This document shows positions 8,946 through 16,341 of a DNA stretch of 64,000 bases, one piece after another. The notes below the pieces were generated by a model. The model was not told the DNA's origin, ran no database searches, and worked only from the letters and a program-made list of their open reading frames with translations. Every line of letters starts with the position of its first letter. The stretch's first letter is position 1. The stretch is taken from NCBI RefSeq assembly GCF_029240175.1, contig NZ_JARBTM010000013.1, positions 1-64,000 on the forward strand, written 5' to 3'. Origin of the DNA: Anaerosolibacter sp. GTDB lineage: Bacteria > Bacillota > Clostridia > Peptostreptococcales > Thermotaleaceae. Both the position numbers and the translations under genes were made by a program.

Positions 8946-8983
8946 ATGCCTTTTTTCCTCGTGGAGAAAAGGCATTTGTTTTT
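8946..8983 (+). terminator. Leader terminator (attenuator) of pyrBI
   Basis: The stem ATGCCTTTT/AAAAGGCAT is followed by TTGTTTTTG, between PyrR loops 1 and 2. Confidence 0.85.
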
Positions 8984-8997
8984 GTCCAAGCAAAGTA

Positions 8998-9031
8998 CCT
9001 TTAACTTGGTCCTGTGAGACTAAAAAGGAGG
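8998..9031 (+). promoter_or_regulatory. PyrR-binding loop 2 overlapping the pyrB ribosome binding site
   Basis: TTGGTC-CTGTGA-GACTAA with the same AAC bulge and CCTTT/AAAGG lower stem as loop 1; 12 of 14 PyrR consensus positions match. The 3' arm AAAGG is part of the pyrB Shine-Dalgarno AAAGGAGG (9024-9031). Binding of PyrR should therefore cover the ribosome binding site. Translational control by PyrR is known from Mycobacterium smegmatis; its combination here with an upstream attenuator is inferred from the sequence. Confidence 0.8.
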
Positions 9032-9039
9032 AGTAAACC

Positions 9040-9978
9040 ATGAACAACCATAAAATTAGACATTTGATCGAACCTGAAGATTTCACCCTTGAAGAGCTTA
9101 ATGAAGTGGTAGCACTGGGGAAAAAAATGTATGAAGCACCAGCAGAATATAAAAGGGCCTGTGAAGGCAAGATTCTTGCTACCCTTTTCTATGAACCAAG
9201 TACCAGAACAAGATTTAGCTTTGAAACAGCCATGCTCCGCTTAGGGGGAAGTATCATTGGCTTTAGTGACGCAAATACCAGTTCTGTATCCAAGGGTGAA
9301 AGTATCGCAGACACCATCCGATGCATGTCAGCCTATGCTGATATTGCTGTGATGCGCCATCCTAAGGAAGGTGCTCCAAAGTTAGCCTCCCACTACGCTT
9401 CAATTCCCATCATCAATGGGGGCGACGGCGGTCACCAGCATCCGACCCAGACCTTGACAGACTTACTGACCATCAAAATGTATAAGGAAACCATAGAAGG
9501 TCATACAGTGGCTTTTTGCGGAGACTTAAAGTTCGGTCGAACCGTCCATTCTTTGATCCGCACCCTCGCAAGGTATAATACAAAGAAATTTATCTTAATC
9601 TCTCCTGAAGAGTTGACCCTTCCTGACACATTAAAAAGATCCTTAAAACAGGACTTCGATGTGGAACTTCAGGAAGCCCGCTATATTGAAGATGTGATCT
9701 CTGAAATCGATATACTCTATATGACAAGGATTCAGAAGGAAAGATTCTTCAACGAGGCTGATTATGCGCGCCTCAAGGATAGCTATCTCCTCAATCAATC
9801 CAAACTTAGCCATGCAAAAAAAGATATGATTGTGATGCATCCCCTACCGAGAGTAAATGAAATCGCCTATGATGTAGATGATGATCCAAGGGGTGTGTAT
9901 TTTAAGCAGGCAGAATTAGGGGTTTATGCCCGAATGGCTTTAATTACAAAACTATTGGGGGTGGATGTATCATGTTAG
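9040..9978 (+). CDS. pyrB: Aspartate carbamoyltransferase, catalytic subunit
   Basis: Condenses carbamoyl phosphate with aspartate, the committed pyrimidine step. 312 residues. The carbamoyl-phosphate loop is [11 protein letters not shown] (STRT at 54-57), with VSKGES for the mobile lysine loop, HPTQTLTDL, and HPLPR near the C-terminus. It overlaps pyrI by 7 bases, and PyrB plus PyrI form the allosteric holoenzyme. The leader carries two PyrR loops and a terminator, giving possible control at both transcription and translation. Confidence 0.97.
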   Translation: MNNHKIRHLIEPEDFTLEELNEVVALGKKMYEAPAEYKRACEGKILATLFYEPSTRTRFSFETAMLRLGGSIIGFSDANTSSVSKGESIADTIRCMSAYADIAVMRHPKEGAPKLASHYASIPIINGGDGGHQHPTQTLTDLLTIKMYKETIEGHTVAFCGDLKFGRTVHSLIRTLARYNTKKFILISPEELTLPDTLKRSLKQDFDVELQEARYIEDVISEIDILYMTRIQKERFFNEADYARLKDSYLLNQSKLSHAKKDMIVMHPLPRVNEIAYDVDDDPRGVYFKQAELGVYARMALITKLLGVDVSC

Positions 9979-10400
9979 AGGTAGCCAGCATCAAAAGAGG
10001 CATTGTTTTGGATCATATATCCTCGGGAAATGGACTAAAGATATTTAATAAGCTTATGCTGGATCAAGTCGATTTTCCTGTGGTTCTATTGATGAATGTA
10101 TCTAGCAAGGACATGAAAAGAAAAGATATCATCAAGATAGAAAACAGCATTGATATTGACTTAGATTTCTTGGGTCTCATCGATCAAAATATTACAGTGA
10201 ATGTCATCGAAAACAACAAAATCATCTCTAAAAAAAAGGTCAGCCTACCCAAGAAAATCAAAGGTCTGTTCTCTTGTCACAATCCTAGATGTATTACCAA
10301 TTCTGATGATTACGTAAAACCTACTTTCCATTTGGTGTCAGAAACATCTATGGAATATAAGTGCAGCTACTGTGAAGAAATTACAAAGTACAAACTATAG
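9972..10400 (+). CDS. pyrI: Aspartate carbamoyltransferase regulatory subunit
   Basis: 142-residue regulatory chain. An N-terminal nucleotide-binding domain is followed by a zinc domain with four Cys ligands in CHNPRC and CSYC. It binds ATP, CTP or UTP and modulates PyrB. Coupled to pyrB by a 7-base overlap. The protein has some unusually lysine-rich stretches but is complete. Confidence 0.95.
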   Translation: MLEVASIKRGIVLDHISSGNGLKIFNKLMLDQVDFPVVLLMNVSSKDMKRKDIIKIENSIDIDLDFLGLIDQNITVNVIENNKIISKKKVSLPKKIKGLFSCHNPRCITNSDDYVKPTFHLVSETSMEYKCSYCEEITKYKL

Positions 10401-10412
10401 AATCCTACAATC

Positions 10413-10448
10413 GGAAGGCCACAGGGGCCTTCCTCCATATAATTTTTT
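10413..10448 (+). terminator. Terminator of pyrBI
   Basis: GGAAGGCC/GGCCTTCC hairpin with a five-base loop, then a looser T-rich tail ending in TTTTTT. Confidence 0.7.
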
Positions 10449-10572
10449 AGTAATTTAGCACCTTTTTCCATGTACATGCATATACTGTAATAATCAGGGC
10501 AAGAATACCTAAATGAAGGGTTCTGTTTAACATCTAATTAGGAAATTTTTTTTAGCAAAGGTTTTCTATATA

Positions 10573-10601
10573 TTTACATTTCTATAACTCTATGGTATAA
10601 T
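10573..10601 (+). promoter_or_regulatory. Promoter upstream of the tandem c-di-AMP riboswitches
   Basis: TTTACA (10573-10578), 17-base spacer, TATAAT (10596-10601). It lies about 40 bases before the first aptamer. Confidence 0.75.
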
Positions 10602-10642
10602 TATTGCAAATACGCAATCCACAATTACATAGTCAATTTGGA

Positions 10643-10760
10643 GCGCTGAATTCTTTTTACAAGAAGCGGGGGAACCATTATTTTGGGGTGAATCTCTTTT
10701 ATTAGAGTAGGGTCATCTTCTTTCGATCCGAATCCGTCAGCTAACCTCGTAAGCGTTGGA
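10643..10760 (+). ncRNA. c-di-AMP riboswitch (ydaO/yuaA), copy 1
   Basis: Contains the ydaO-type conserved blocks in order: AAGCGGGGGAACCA, TTTGGGGTGAATC, AGTAGGGT, CCGAATCCGTCAGCTAACC and TCGTAAGCG. Outer ends GCGCT and AGCGT can pair as P1. A short terminator follows at 10836-10865, and GGAGATTG just after the aptamer could pair with CAATTCTCC inside that terminator, forming an antiterminator. ydaO riboswitches normally shut down downstream genes when c-di-AMP is high. Confidence 0.9.
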
Positions 10761-10835
10761 AGAGGAGATTGATCGCGTGATAATGAAATATACTAGCACG
10801 CCTAGTATTCTATTCTCATTGACACGACATGCGAA

Positions 10836-10865
10836 CTATGGCAATTCTCCATGGTTTTTTCTTTT
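10836..10865 (+). terminator. Terminator between the two c-di-AMP riboswitches
   Basis: Stem CTATGG/CCATGG with a 7-base loop, followed by TTTTTTCTTTT. It is the likely expression platform of copy 1. No gene lies between copy 1 and copy 2. Confidence 0.65.
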
Positions 10866-10944
10866 CTCTTTCTTTAGTTCCTTTATTTATAACTTATTCT
10901 ATATTAAAATTCTTTTGCGCTCCATGGGATTATTATATGTAAAT

Positions 10945-11060
10945 ACGCTGAATTCTTTTTACAAGAAGCGGGGGAACCATTGTTTTTGGGGTGAATCTCT
11001 TTTATTAGAGTAGGGTCATCTTCTTTCGATCCGAATCCGTCAGCTAACCTCGTAAGCGTC
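10945..11060 (+). ncRNA. c-di-AMP riboswitch (ydaO/yuaA), copy 2
   Basis: Near-identical repeat of copy 1, about 302 bases downstream. From CGCTGAATTC to GTAAGCGT the two differ only around one run (ATTATTTTGGGG versus ATTGTTTTTGGGG). All conserved aptamer blocks are intact. The platform after copy 2 is less clear: GGAAGATG (from 11067) can pair with CATTTTCC, but I see no strong T-tract terminator before the GNAT ribosome binding site AGAGGAGG. Confidence 0.9.
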
Positions 11061-11144
11061 GAAAGAGGAAGATGCAGTTATGGCTTTCCATATGCTCATT
11101 TTCCTTGTGGCCAACTATCAATTTTTAGAGGAGGATGATGATTT

Positions 11145-11774
11145 ATGGATTTAATGAACTTTTATCAAGACACTAAATTAAGTGCTGCAATTCCCACGAT
11201 TGATACCCTTCAGATCCGAAAGGCAACAGCAAAGGATTTAACATCAATCTATCGTGTAGCTTGTTCCGTAGGTACACGAACCAAAGAATCCTATTCAGGA
11301 TTTTTGGTAGATGATTATTCTGCAAAGCCTAAACACTATCAGAAATTTTTCCAAGAACGCATCTTGGAACTCGATCATTTCTATGTGGCTGAAGGCCATG
11401 GTATCCTGGGCTTCCTCATGGCATATACCAAAGAACAATGGTTAAAATATAACCCCGATTGGATCCAAGAAACCCATTGGCGTCCTGACTTTGATATGAG
11501 TAAAACTGATAATTTTGTTGTGGTAGACAAAACCGCTATTCTATCTAATCTAACAGGTAAAGGTATCGGAAGTTTCCTTTACAAACAATTGATAAAAGAT
11601 TTAAAAGCAAAAGGTATCGAGGATATTTTCGCAGAAACCATCATCAGCCCAACACCAAACTTTGCATCCCTTGCATTCCGGGAGAAGCAAAAGTATACTT
11701 TGGCAGGTATGCGTTATGAAGATTATAACGACACCCTTTATACGGATTTAATTTACCACAAGCCTGTTTTATAG
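11145..11774 (+). CDS. GNAT family N-acetyltransferase under c-di-AMP control
   Basis: 209-residue protein with a GNAT fold (residues about 22-205): LQIRKATAKDL opens strand 1, and the acetyl-CoA P-loop is seen as LTGKGIGSFLY. GAGGAGG precedes the ATG. The substrate is not evident. Two c-di-AMP riboswitches with a promoter upstream make it likely the only regulated gene of this transcript. ydaO riboswitches more often control wall hydrolases, potassium and osmolyte transporters, so an acetyltransferase target is unusual. Confidence 0.85.
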   Translation: MDLMNFYQDTKLSAAIPTIDTLQIRKATAKDLTSIYRVACSVGTRTKESYSGFLVDDYSAKPKHYQKFFQERILELDHFYVAEGHGILGFLMAYTKEQWLKYNPDWIQETHWRPDFDMSKTDNFVVVDKTAILSNLTGKGIGSFLYKQLIKDLKAKGIEDIFAETIISPTPNFASLAFREKQKYTLAGMRYEDYNDTLYTDLIYHKPVL

Positions 11775-11830
11775 ATATTTTTCTACATGACCCTTTACAG
11801 TCCATCGTTTTCCATGTATGATTATGGATA

Positions 11831-11938
11831 GCAGAGTAAGAGCCGTGCGTTAAGTGTTAAGGGATGGGAAGTTGCCCTTAGACGAAGAATGTTCTACATT
11901 CGCGATATGGTTCCGCGTCCGCTGCTGCATTAGAGAGG
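11831..11938 (+). ncRNA. Tetrahydrofolate (THF) riboswitch of folT
   Basis: Shows THF-riboswitch landmarks in order: GCAGAGTA, GCGTTAAGTG, GGGATGGGAAGTTGCCC, GACGAA, the CGCGATATGG region and a closing CCGCTGCTGC that pairs with the 5' GCAG. A folate transporter gene follows, which is the usual target. Downstream, 11958-11998 forms a 13-pair hairpin that runs into the folT Shine-Dalgarno. Confidence 0.9.
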
Positions 11939-11957
11939 ACTGACTTATCTACACTTT

Positions 11958-12010
11958 CTTTCTCTTTAGTGTGGCTTTATGTCAAACTAAAGAGAAAGGA
12001 GGTGTTTTTT
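11958..12010 (+). promoter_or_regulatory. Expression platform of the folT riboswitch
   Basis: CTTTCTCTTTAGT (11958-11970) pairs perfectly with ACTAAAGAGAAAG (11986-11998). The 3' arm includes the first bases of the folT Shine-Dalgarno AAAGGAGGTG, and TTTTTT follows at 12005-12010. It could block ribosome binding, terminate transcription or do both. Confidence 0.65.
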
Positions 12011-12012
12011 GC

Positions 12013-12525
12013 ATGAAGACAAAGAATCTCATCGTCATCTCTCTATTGGCCGCTTTAAGCATCGTGCTGACTAGATTTTTATCTTTTATGCTGCCGGTGG
12101 CAGGCATTTTGGGCATTCGTATAAGCTTTGGAGACATTCCTATCATGCTGGCAGGATTATTGTTTGGATCGATAGCTGGTGCTTTGACTGGTATCGTAGC
12201 AGATGTCATTGGGGCTGTATTCCTATCCCCCTATGGTTTCTTTCCTGGTTTTACATTAACAGCCGCATTGGTAGGTGCAATTCCGCCAATCTTGATGCGT
12301 CTGATGAATAAGAAGGATCTGGGATTTATCCATTTGTTCATTATCATCCTGGTAACTGATATCATTACTTCGCTAGGGCTAAATACCCTATGGCTGACCA
12401 TGATGAATGGAAAAGCTTTTATGGTTCTATTACCGCCTAGAATTATTACCCGGGCTATCTTACTTGTTCCAAATACTATGCTTACCTATGCACTATACAA
12501 ATCTACAAAAAAATTAGTAAAATAA
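12013..12525 (+). CDS. folT: ECF transporter S component for folate (FolT)
   Basis: Membrane substrate-binding subunit of a group II energy-coupling-factor transporter. 170 residues with about six hydrophobic segments. It belongs to the ECF S-component family by pattern: an N-terminal LIVISLLAALSIVLTR, then a GDIPIMLAGLLFGSIAG loop and a conserved PRI motif near residue 142. The start at 12013 follows AAAGGAGGTG; an upstream in-frame reading is inside the riboswitch platform. The THF riboswitch argues strongly for folate as substrate. The shared EcfAA'T module is not in the window. Confidence 0.9.
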   Translation: MKTKNLIVISLLAALSIVLTRFLSFMLPVAGILGIRISFGDIPIMLAGLLFGSIAGALTGIVADVIGAVFLSPYGFFPGFTLTAALVGAIPPILMRLMNKKDLGFIHLFIIILVTDIITSLGLNTLWLTMMNGKAFMVLLPPRIITRAILLVPNTMLTYALYKSTKKLVK

Positions 12526-12542
12526 ATCATTCTAGATATAAA

Positions 12543-12590
12543 AACAAACAAGCTATGGGGTCATGACCCCATAGCTTGTTTGTTTTTTTC
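12543..12590. terminator. Bidirectional terminator between folT and the activase-related genes
   Basis: A long near-perfect palindrome AACAAACAAGCTATGGGG/CCCCATAGCTTGTTTGTT with a T run on the plus side and an A run on the other. It serves folT and the convergent gene ending at 12561. Confidence 0.85.
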
Positions 12591-13661
12591 CCTCCTATTT
12601 CTCAGTAAATCAATATAGGCTTCCAATCTGGTCAGATATCCCGCTTCTCCTGTCATTTCATCAATAATCAGGGACAACACGGGAATGTCTCTCTCTTCTT
12701 GCACCTTAGGTAACGTACTCATGGCAACAATCTCCGGCATGCAGGTAAAAGGCATAACTTGGATCACACCATCATAGCCTTGATCCGCATATCGTACAGT
12801 GTTCCCAATGGTTTCTCTTCCATGACCCCCGATGCCAACCTTCATATAGGGTGCCGCAGCATCCCAAATATGCTTCTCGCCGCTGGTACCAATACTTCTA
12901 TAATACACAACATCCGTAATCCATTCTCCTGCTGTATGGGATTTATGAACCGCGACGCCCATATCATTCAATTTTTTCCCTATTTCTAGATTTGAGAAAT
13001 CATCAATTACTGTATAGATTTCCCCAACAATACCTACCCTTAAAACCTCACGTCCTCGATCCATGGGAATTTCATGGAATCGGTTGGCTGCCCAATCAAT
13101 ATGCTGAATCATTTCTCTAGCCCCTGTACTTGTTCCCAATTTCGTCAAAAGACCATGATAGAGCTGATCTACATCTCCTCTTTGGATTTCATAGGGTCTC
13201 TGCTGCAATACTTTCTCTTCAAATTCATTCAGCTTTTTTAATACCGTCATGGCACCTTTTAAGCTTTTCGCTATCTTGATGGGATTTTTTGTATTGGCGA
13301 CCTTACCCACTCTCCGATAAAATTCAGGAATATCACCATCGGGCACCTCTAATACTACAATCTCGGCTTCGTACCCTAAGTCCTTGAGTATCTCCCTCTG
13401 TACTTCAGAATAATAACCAAATCTGCAGGGACCACAGCTCCCTGTGATGACAATGGTATCGGCTCCCTTTTCAATACTTTCTATATAATTGCCCAGGTTG
13501 ATTTTTAGGGGCAGACAAATCAATTCTGGGGCGTACTTCGTACCAAGCTCCAAGGTTTTTTTACTGCACTTGGGAGGCACTACCGTTTCTACGCAAAGAT
13601 CATCGAACAATGCTTTGATGGCTATGTATGTGCTGCCCATATGCGGAAAAGTTATTTTCAT
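12561..13661 (-). CDS. Acyl-CoA dehydratase activase-related protein (COG3581 type)
   Basis: 366-residue protein resembling a C-terminal section of large 2-hydroxyacyl-CoA dehydratase activase proteins (COG3581). It opens with KITFPHMGSTYIA and holds conserved cysteines in VPPKCSKKTLELG, LICLPLKINLGNY and TGSCGPCRFGYY, which are plausible Fe-S ligands. VMPFTCMPE and a late DEMTGEAGYLTRLEAY match the partner protein upstream. The substrate is unknown; no BadF-type ATPase or dehydratase lies in the window. It overlaps its partner by 62 bases. Confidence 0.85.
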   Translation of the reverse strand: MKITFPHMGSTYIAIKALFDDLCVETVVPPKCSKKTLELGTKYAPELICLPLKINLGNYIESIEKGADTIVITGSCGPCRFGYYSEVQREILKDLGYEAEIVVLEVPDGDIPEFYRRVGKVANTKNPIKIAKSLKGAMTVLKKLNEFEEKVLQQRPYEIQRGDVDQLYHGLLTKLGTSTGAREMIQHIDWAANRFHEIPMDRGREVLRVGIVGEIYTVIDDFSNLEIGKKLNDMGVAVHKSHTAGEWITDVVYYRSIGTSGEKHIWDAAAPYMKVGIGGHGRETIGNTVRYADQGYDGVIQVMPFTCMPEIVAMSTLPKVQEERDIPVLSLIIDEMTGEAGYLTRLEAYIDLLRNRREKNKQAMGS

Positions 13662-14628
13662 GATTTCTCCTCCATTTAATCATATCTACAAAAGCTTCTA
13701 TCCTCGTATCCATGCCAGCCTCACCAGTGTGCTCATCTAAGGTTAATAAGGTAAACGGCTTGTCTGAATTTCTTCTTACTCTTCGCTCAACAATGTCAGC
13801 GAGGACAGAATCTAGTCCACATCCGAAGGATGACAAATAAATAATGCCCTGGATATCCTGCTGTTCCATGGCATGAAAAGCAGTTCCTAGAATCTTACGG
13901 CCAAAGCTCCAAAACATTTTTTTATCCATCACTGCGGCCTTTTCATTCATCGTCTTTACATCCATAGACTCTGGAGTCAATACTTGTAGTCCATATCCTC
14001 GTAATTTTTTCACAAGATTCATGCTGATGAAATCATCATAAAGATTATACGGATGGCCTAACAGTGCAATTTTATCACCGCTCCCCATGGTATGAAAGCC
14101 TTCATCATTTTTCCTTGCCAAGGCATCCGTAGGTAATACCCCTTGGCGTAATGCTGTTTTATATTGCCGATATCGCTCTAATGCTTTATTAAATGCCCAC
14201 TCTGTTTTCCTTCGATCACTGGTGAAATATCCGCCCACTTCTTCCACAATCCTAGGTAGGTCTTTCTTGGATTTTCGGAAATCGATGGTGGGCTGAATCA
14301 TGGTAGGCAGATTTCGTATAGAATGATTGACCATCTCTGGTAACCCGCAAAACTTAGGGCATATATACTCATTTTTATAGATGCTCATCAATCGAGGCAG
14401 GAATATATAATCCACTTTCTGATCCATTAAATTCTTCACATGCCCATGGTATATTTTCACAGGCAGGCAGGCTTCATCTACTGTACTCTTTACACCCATT
14501 TCAACGATCTTTTTGTTGGTTTCTTCTGAAATTATAACCTCGGCACCAAGAGACTCAAAAAAATCAGTCCAAAGGGGACCATAGTAATAATACAATAAGC
14601 CCCTCGGTATACCTACACGTACTGTCAT
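13600..14628 (-). CDS. Acyl-CoA dehydratase activase-related protein (DUF2229/COG3580 type)
   Basis: 342-residue protein of the DUF2229 group. It starts with VGIPRGLLYYYYGPLW and keeps cysteines in DEACLPVK and CPKFCGLPE plus SSFGCGLDS. TLDEHTGEAGMDTRIEAF near the C-terminus repeats the end motif of the next gene. In many anaerobes the COG3580 and COG3581 parts are fused behind ATPase domains in one large protein; here they are two separate genes with no ATPase part. Its last 20 codons overlap the next gene. The role is unknown; a reductive, Fe-S-based reaction is a reasonable guess. Confidence 0.85.
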   Translation of the reverse strand: MTVRVGIPRGLLYYYYGPLWTDFFESLGAEVIISEETNKKIVEMGVKSTVDEACLPVKIYHGHVKNLMDQKVDYIFLPRLMSIYKNEYICPKFCGLPEMVNHSIRNLPTMIQPTIDFRKSKKDLPRIVEEVGGYFTSDRRKTEWAFNKALERYRQYKTALRQGVLPTDALARKNDEGFHTMGSGDKIALLGHPYNLYDDFISMNLVKKLRGYGLQVLTPESMDVKTMNEKAAVMDKKMFWSFGRKILGTAFHAMEQQDIQGIIYLSSFGCGLDSVLADIVERRVRRNSDKPFTLLTLDEHTGEAGMDTRIEAFVDMIKWRRNHENNFSAYGQHIHSHQSIVR

Positions 14629-14715
14629 ACGCCCTCTCCCCTTGCTTTATCTATTCTTCTGTAATTACCTCTATCAGTATTAACGATTTGATGAGATTTT
14701 AAACTTTTCTCATAC

Positions 14716-14763
14716 AAATAAGGGAAAGCAGATTGGACGATTCATCCACCCTGCTTTCCCTTT
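14716..14763 (-). terminator. Terminator of the metH-metF-reactivation operon
   Basis: Minus-strand stem AAGGGAAAGCAG/CTGCTTTCCCTT with a 19-base loop, followed by ATTTGT. The T-tract is short but the stem is long and lies right after the last gene. Confidence 0.7.
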
Positions 14764-14767
14764 TCTC

Positions 14768-15478
14768 TTATCCCTTTGATCCGCTTCTACATGCCCATGT
14801 ATTACAATCTTGACAATTTGTTTTACCATCACATAACCCTGTAGCCTTTGTGCCCACAGGATAGTTCGAAGCCTGGTGTGTTCTTGACCACCCGATCAAG
14901 GCAGTGATGGACTTTGTGGGTTCCAGAATACTAAAGGAATTTACCGTGATGTGTGATTTGGTATCTAAAATATCCAGTATTCTTCTTTGATCCTGCAAAT
15001 GCCAATCACCATAACCAGGACTAAACCGCAATGTTGAGCAAAGTCCTTTGCTTAGAAAATTACGCTTCAGATATTTATGAAATCTTTCTATGAGAACCTC
15101 CACCGCATAAGATCCAAATCGATCTGCTATAATCCCTTCCCAAAACTGTCCCTTTCCATAGTTGATATTGCTATTTACGGTAATCTCCTCCCCTATAGTG
15201 ACTGCCATCAGTGTTGTATTTTCACAGGATGCTAATCCCTTTGCCACATAGCTGCTGTCTATAGTGAAGGAATTCCCCCCTATGTCTTCCATGGAAATAT
15301 AGTTCTGCCCTTTATGTTTTATCTTCATATCCACCCAGTGAATTTTCGGATGAATAAGGGTTTTCAGACTCGGTATATGCTTTTCTATCCCTGCAAGCTC
15401 AGGTACAGTATCGGGCAGCCTTTCTAATTCATCGTCTATACTAAAGCTATATAGCTTCTTTACATCCCACATTTTCAT
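14768..15478 (-). CDS. Methionine synthase reactivation-domain protein
   Basis: 236 residues resembling the C-terminal activation domain of MetH, which binds S-adenosylmethionine and re-methylates oxidised cob(II)alamin. RFSPGYGDW and a downstream ILEPTKSITALIGWS motif are the recognisable SAM-binding features. A Cys-rich tail (CDGKTNCQDCNTWAC) follows, which could hold a cluster or metal and is absent from the E. coli domain. The neighbouring MetH (804 residues) lacks this domain, so the function is split between two genes, as in Thermotoga. It overlaps metF by 32 bases. Confidence 0.88.
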   Translation of the reverse strand: MKMWDVKKLYSFSIDDELERLPDTVPELAGIEKHIPSLKTLIHPKIHWVDMKIKHKGQNYISMEDIGGNSFTIDSSYVAKGLASCENTTLMAVTIGEEITVNSNINYGKGQFWEGIIADRFGSYAVEVLIERFHKYLKRNFLSKGLCSTLRFSPGYGDWHLQDQRRILDILDTKSHITVNSFSILEPTKSITALIGWSRTHQASNYPVGTKATGLCDGKTNCQDCNTWACRSGSKG

Positions 15479-16340
15479 AATTCTCCTTTAGCAGGGTTTC
15501 AACCAATTGAATATCACCCATAGGGAAAATATGAACACCCTGTAGGCTTTGCTTCATTTCTTTGAAAAGCTCCTCAGCGATCTCCTGACCTGCTTCCCGT
15601 CCTTTTATTTCCAATCTGTCGATAAGCTGATCCGGCACATGAACACCTGGTACTTGTCTATTCAAGTATTTAGCAAGCTTCGCACTTTTTAGAGGCATCA
15701 ACCCATAGATGATAGGCACGTTAATTTGATCTGCTATCCTTAAGAATTTCTCCAATTGACCTAAGTCAAAAATGGGCTGGGTCTGAAAAAATCCAACACC
15801 TGCATCAATCTTTCGATGGAGTTTCTCCAATTCTGCTTCCAGATCATCACTGGTGGGATTTACCACCCCACCGATAAAAAAATTGGTTTTTCCTTCTATA
15901 GCATTTCCTAACATGTCTTCCCCATTGTTCAAGCTGTTGGCAATCTTACCTAGGCCGATAGCATCCACATCGAACACGCCAGTCGCTTGGGGATGGTCTC
16001 CTTGTTCCGGCTTATCACCTGTCAATGTTAAGATATTCTTAACCCCTAGGGCATGGGCCCCAAGGAGCTCAGACTGTAACCCCAGTTGATTCCTATCCCT
16101 GCAGGTGAGATGGAATATGGTTTCTAGATTCAATTCGTTTTGAACCAAGTAGGCTAGAGCGATCGGACTCATTCTCATCTTTGCCATAGGGCTGTCAGCG
16201 ATATTTACAGCATCGACTAATCCTGCCAAGGGTCTCATTTTTTCATATACACCCCAGGGATCAGCCCCTCTAGGTGGTTCCATTTCTACAGTAACCACAA
16301 ACTGTTTTTTTTGTAACTTCGCTCTTAACGTATGTACCAT
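15447..16340 (-). CDS. metF: Methylenetetrahydrofolate reductase
   Basis: 297-residue flavoprotein reducing 5,10-methylene-THF to 5-methyl-THF, the methyl donor for MetH. MetF-family motifs are visible: VTVEMEPPRG at the N-terminus, HLTCRDRN near residue 78, LTLTGDKPE near 104, and FFQTQPIFD near 184. GGGGGA precedes the ATG. It lies one base from metH and overlaps the reactivation gene. Confidence 0.93.
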   Translation of the reverse strand: MVHTLRAKLQKKQFVVTVEMEPPRGADPWGVYEKMRPLAGLVDAVNIADSPMAKMRMSPIALAYLVQNELNLETIFHLTCRDRNQLGLQSELLGAHALGVKNILTLTGDKPEQGDHPQATGVFDVDAIGLGKIANSLNNGEDMLGNAIEGKTNFFIGGVVNPTSDDLEAELEKLHRKIDAGVGFFQTQPIFDLGQLEKFLRIADQINVPIIYGLMPLKSAKLAKYLNRQVPGVHVPDQLIDRLEIKGREAGQEIAEELFKEMKQSLQGVHIFPMGDIQLVETLLKENYENVGCKEAI

Positions 16341-16341
16341 A

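Noticed and set aside
10756-11013. 85-codon ORF between and into the c-di-AMP riboswitches
   Set aside because: Its second half is riboswitch copy 2 read in frame, and there is no recognisable protein similarity.
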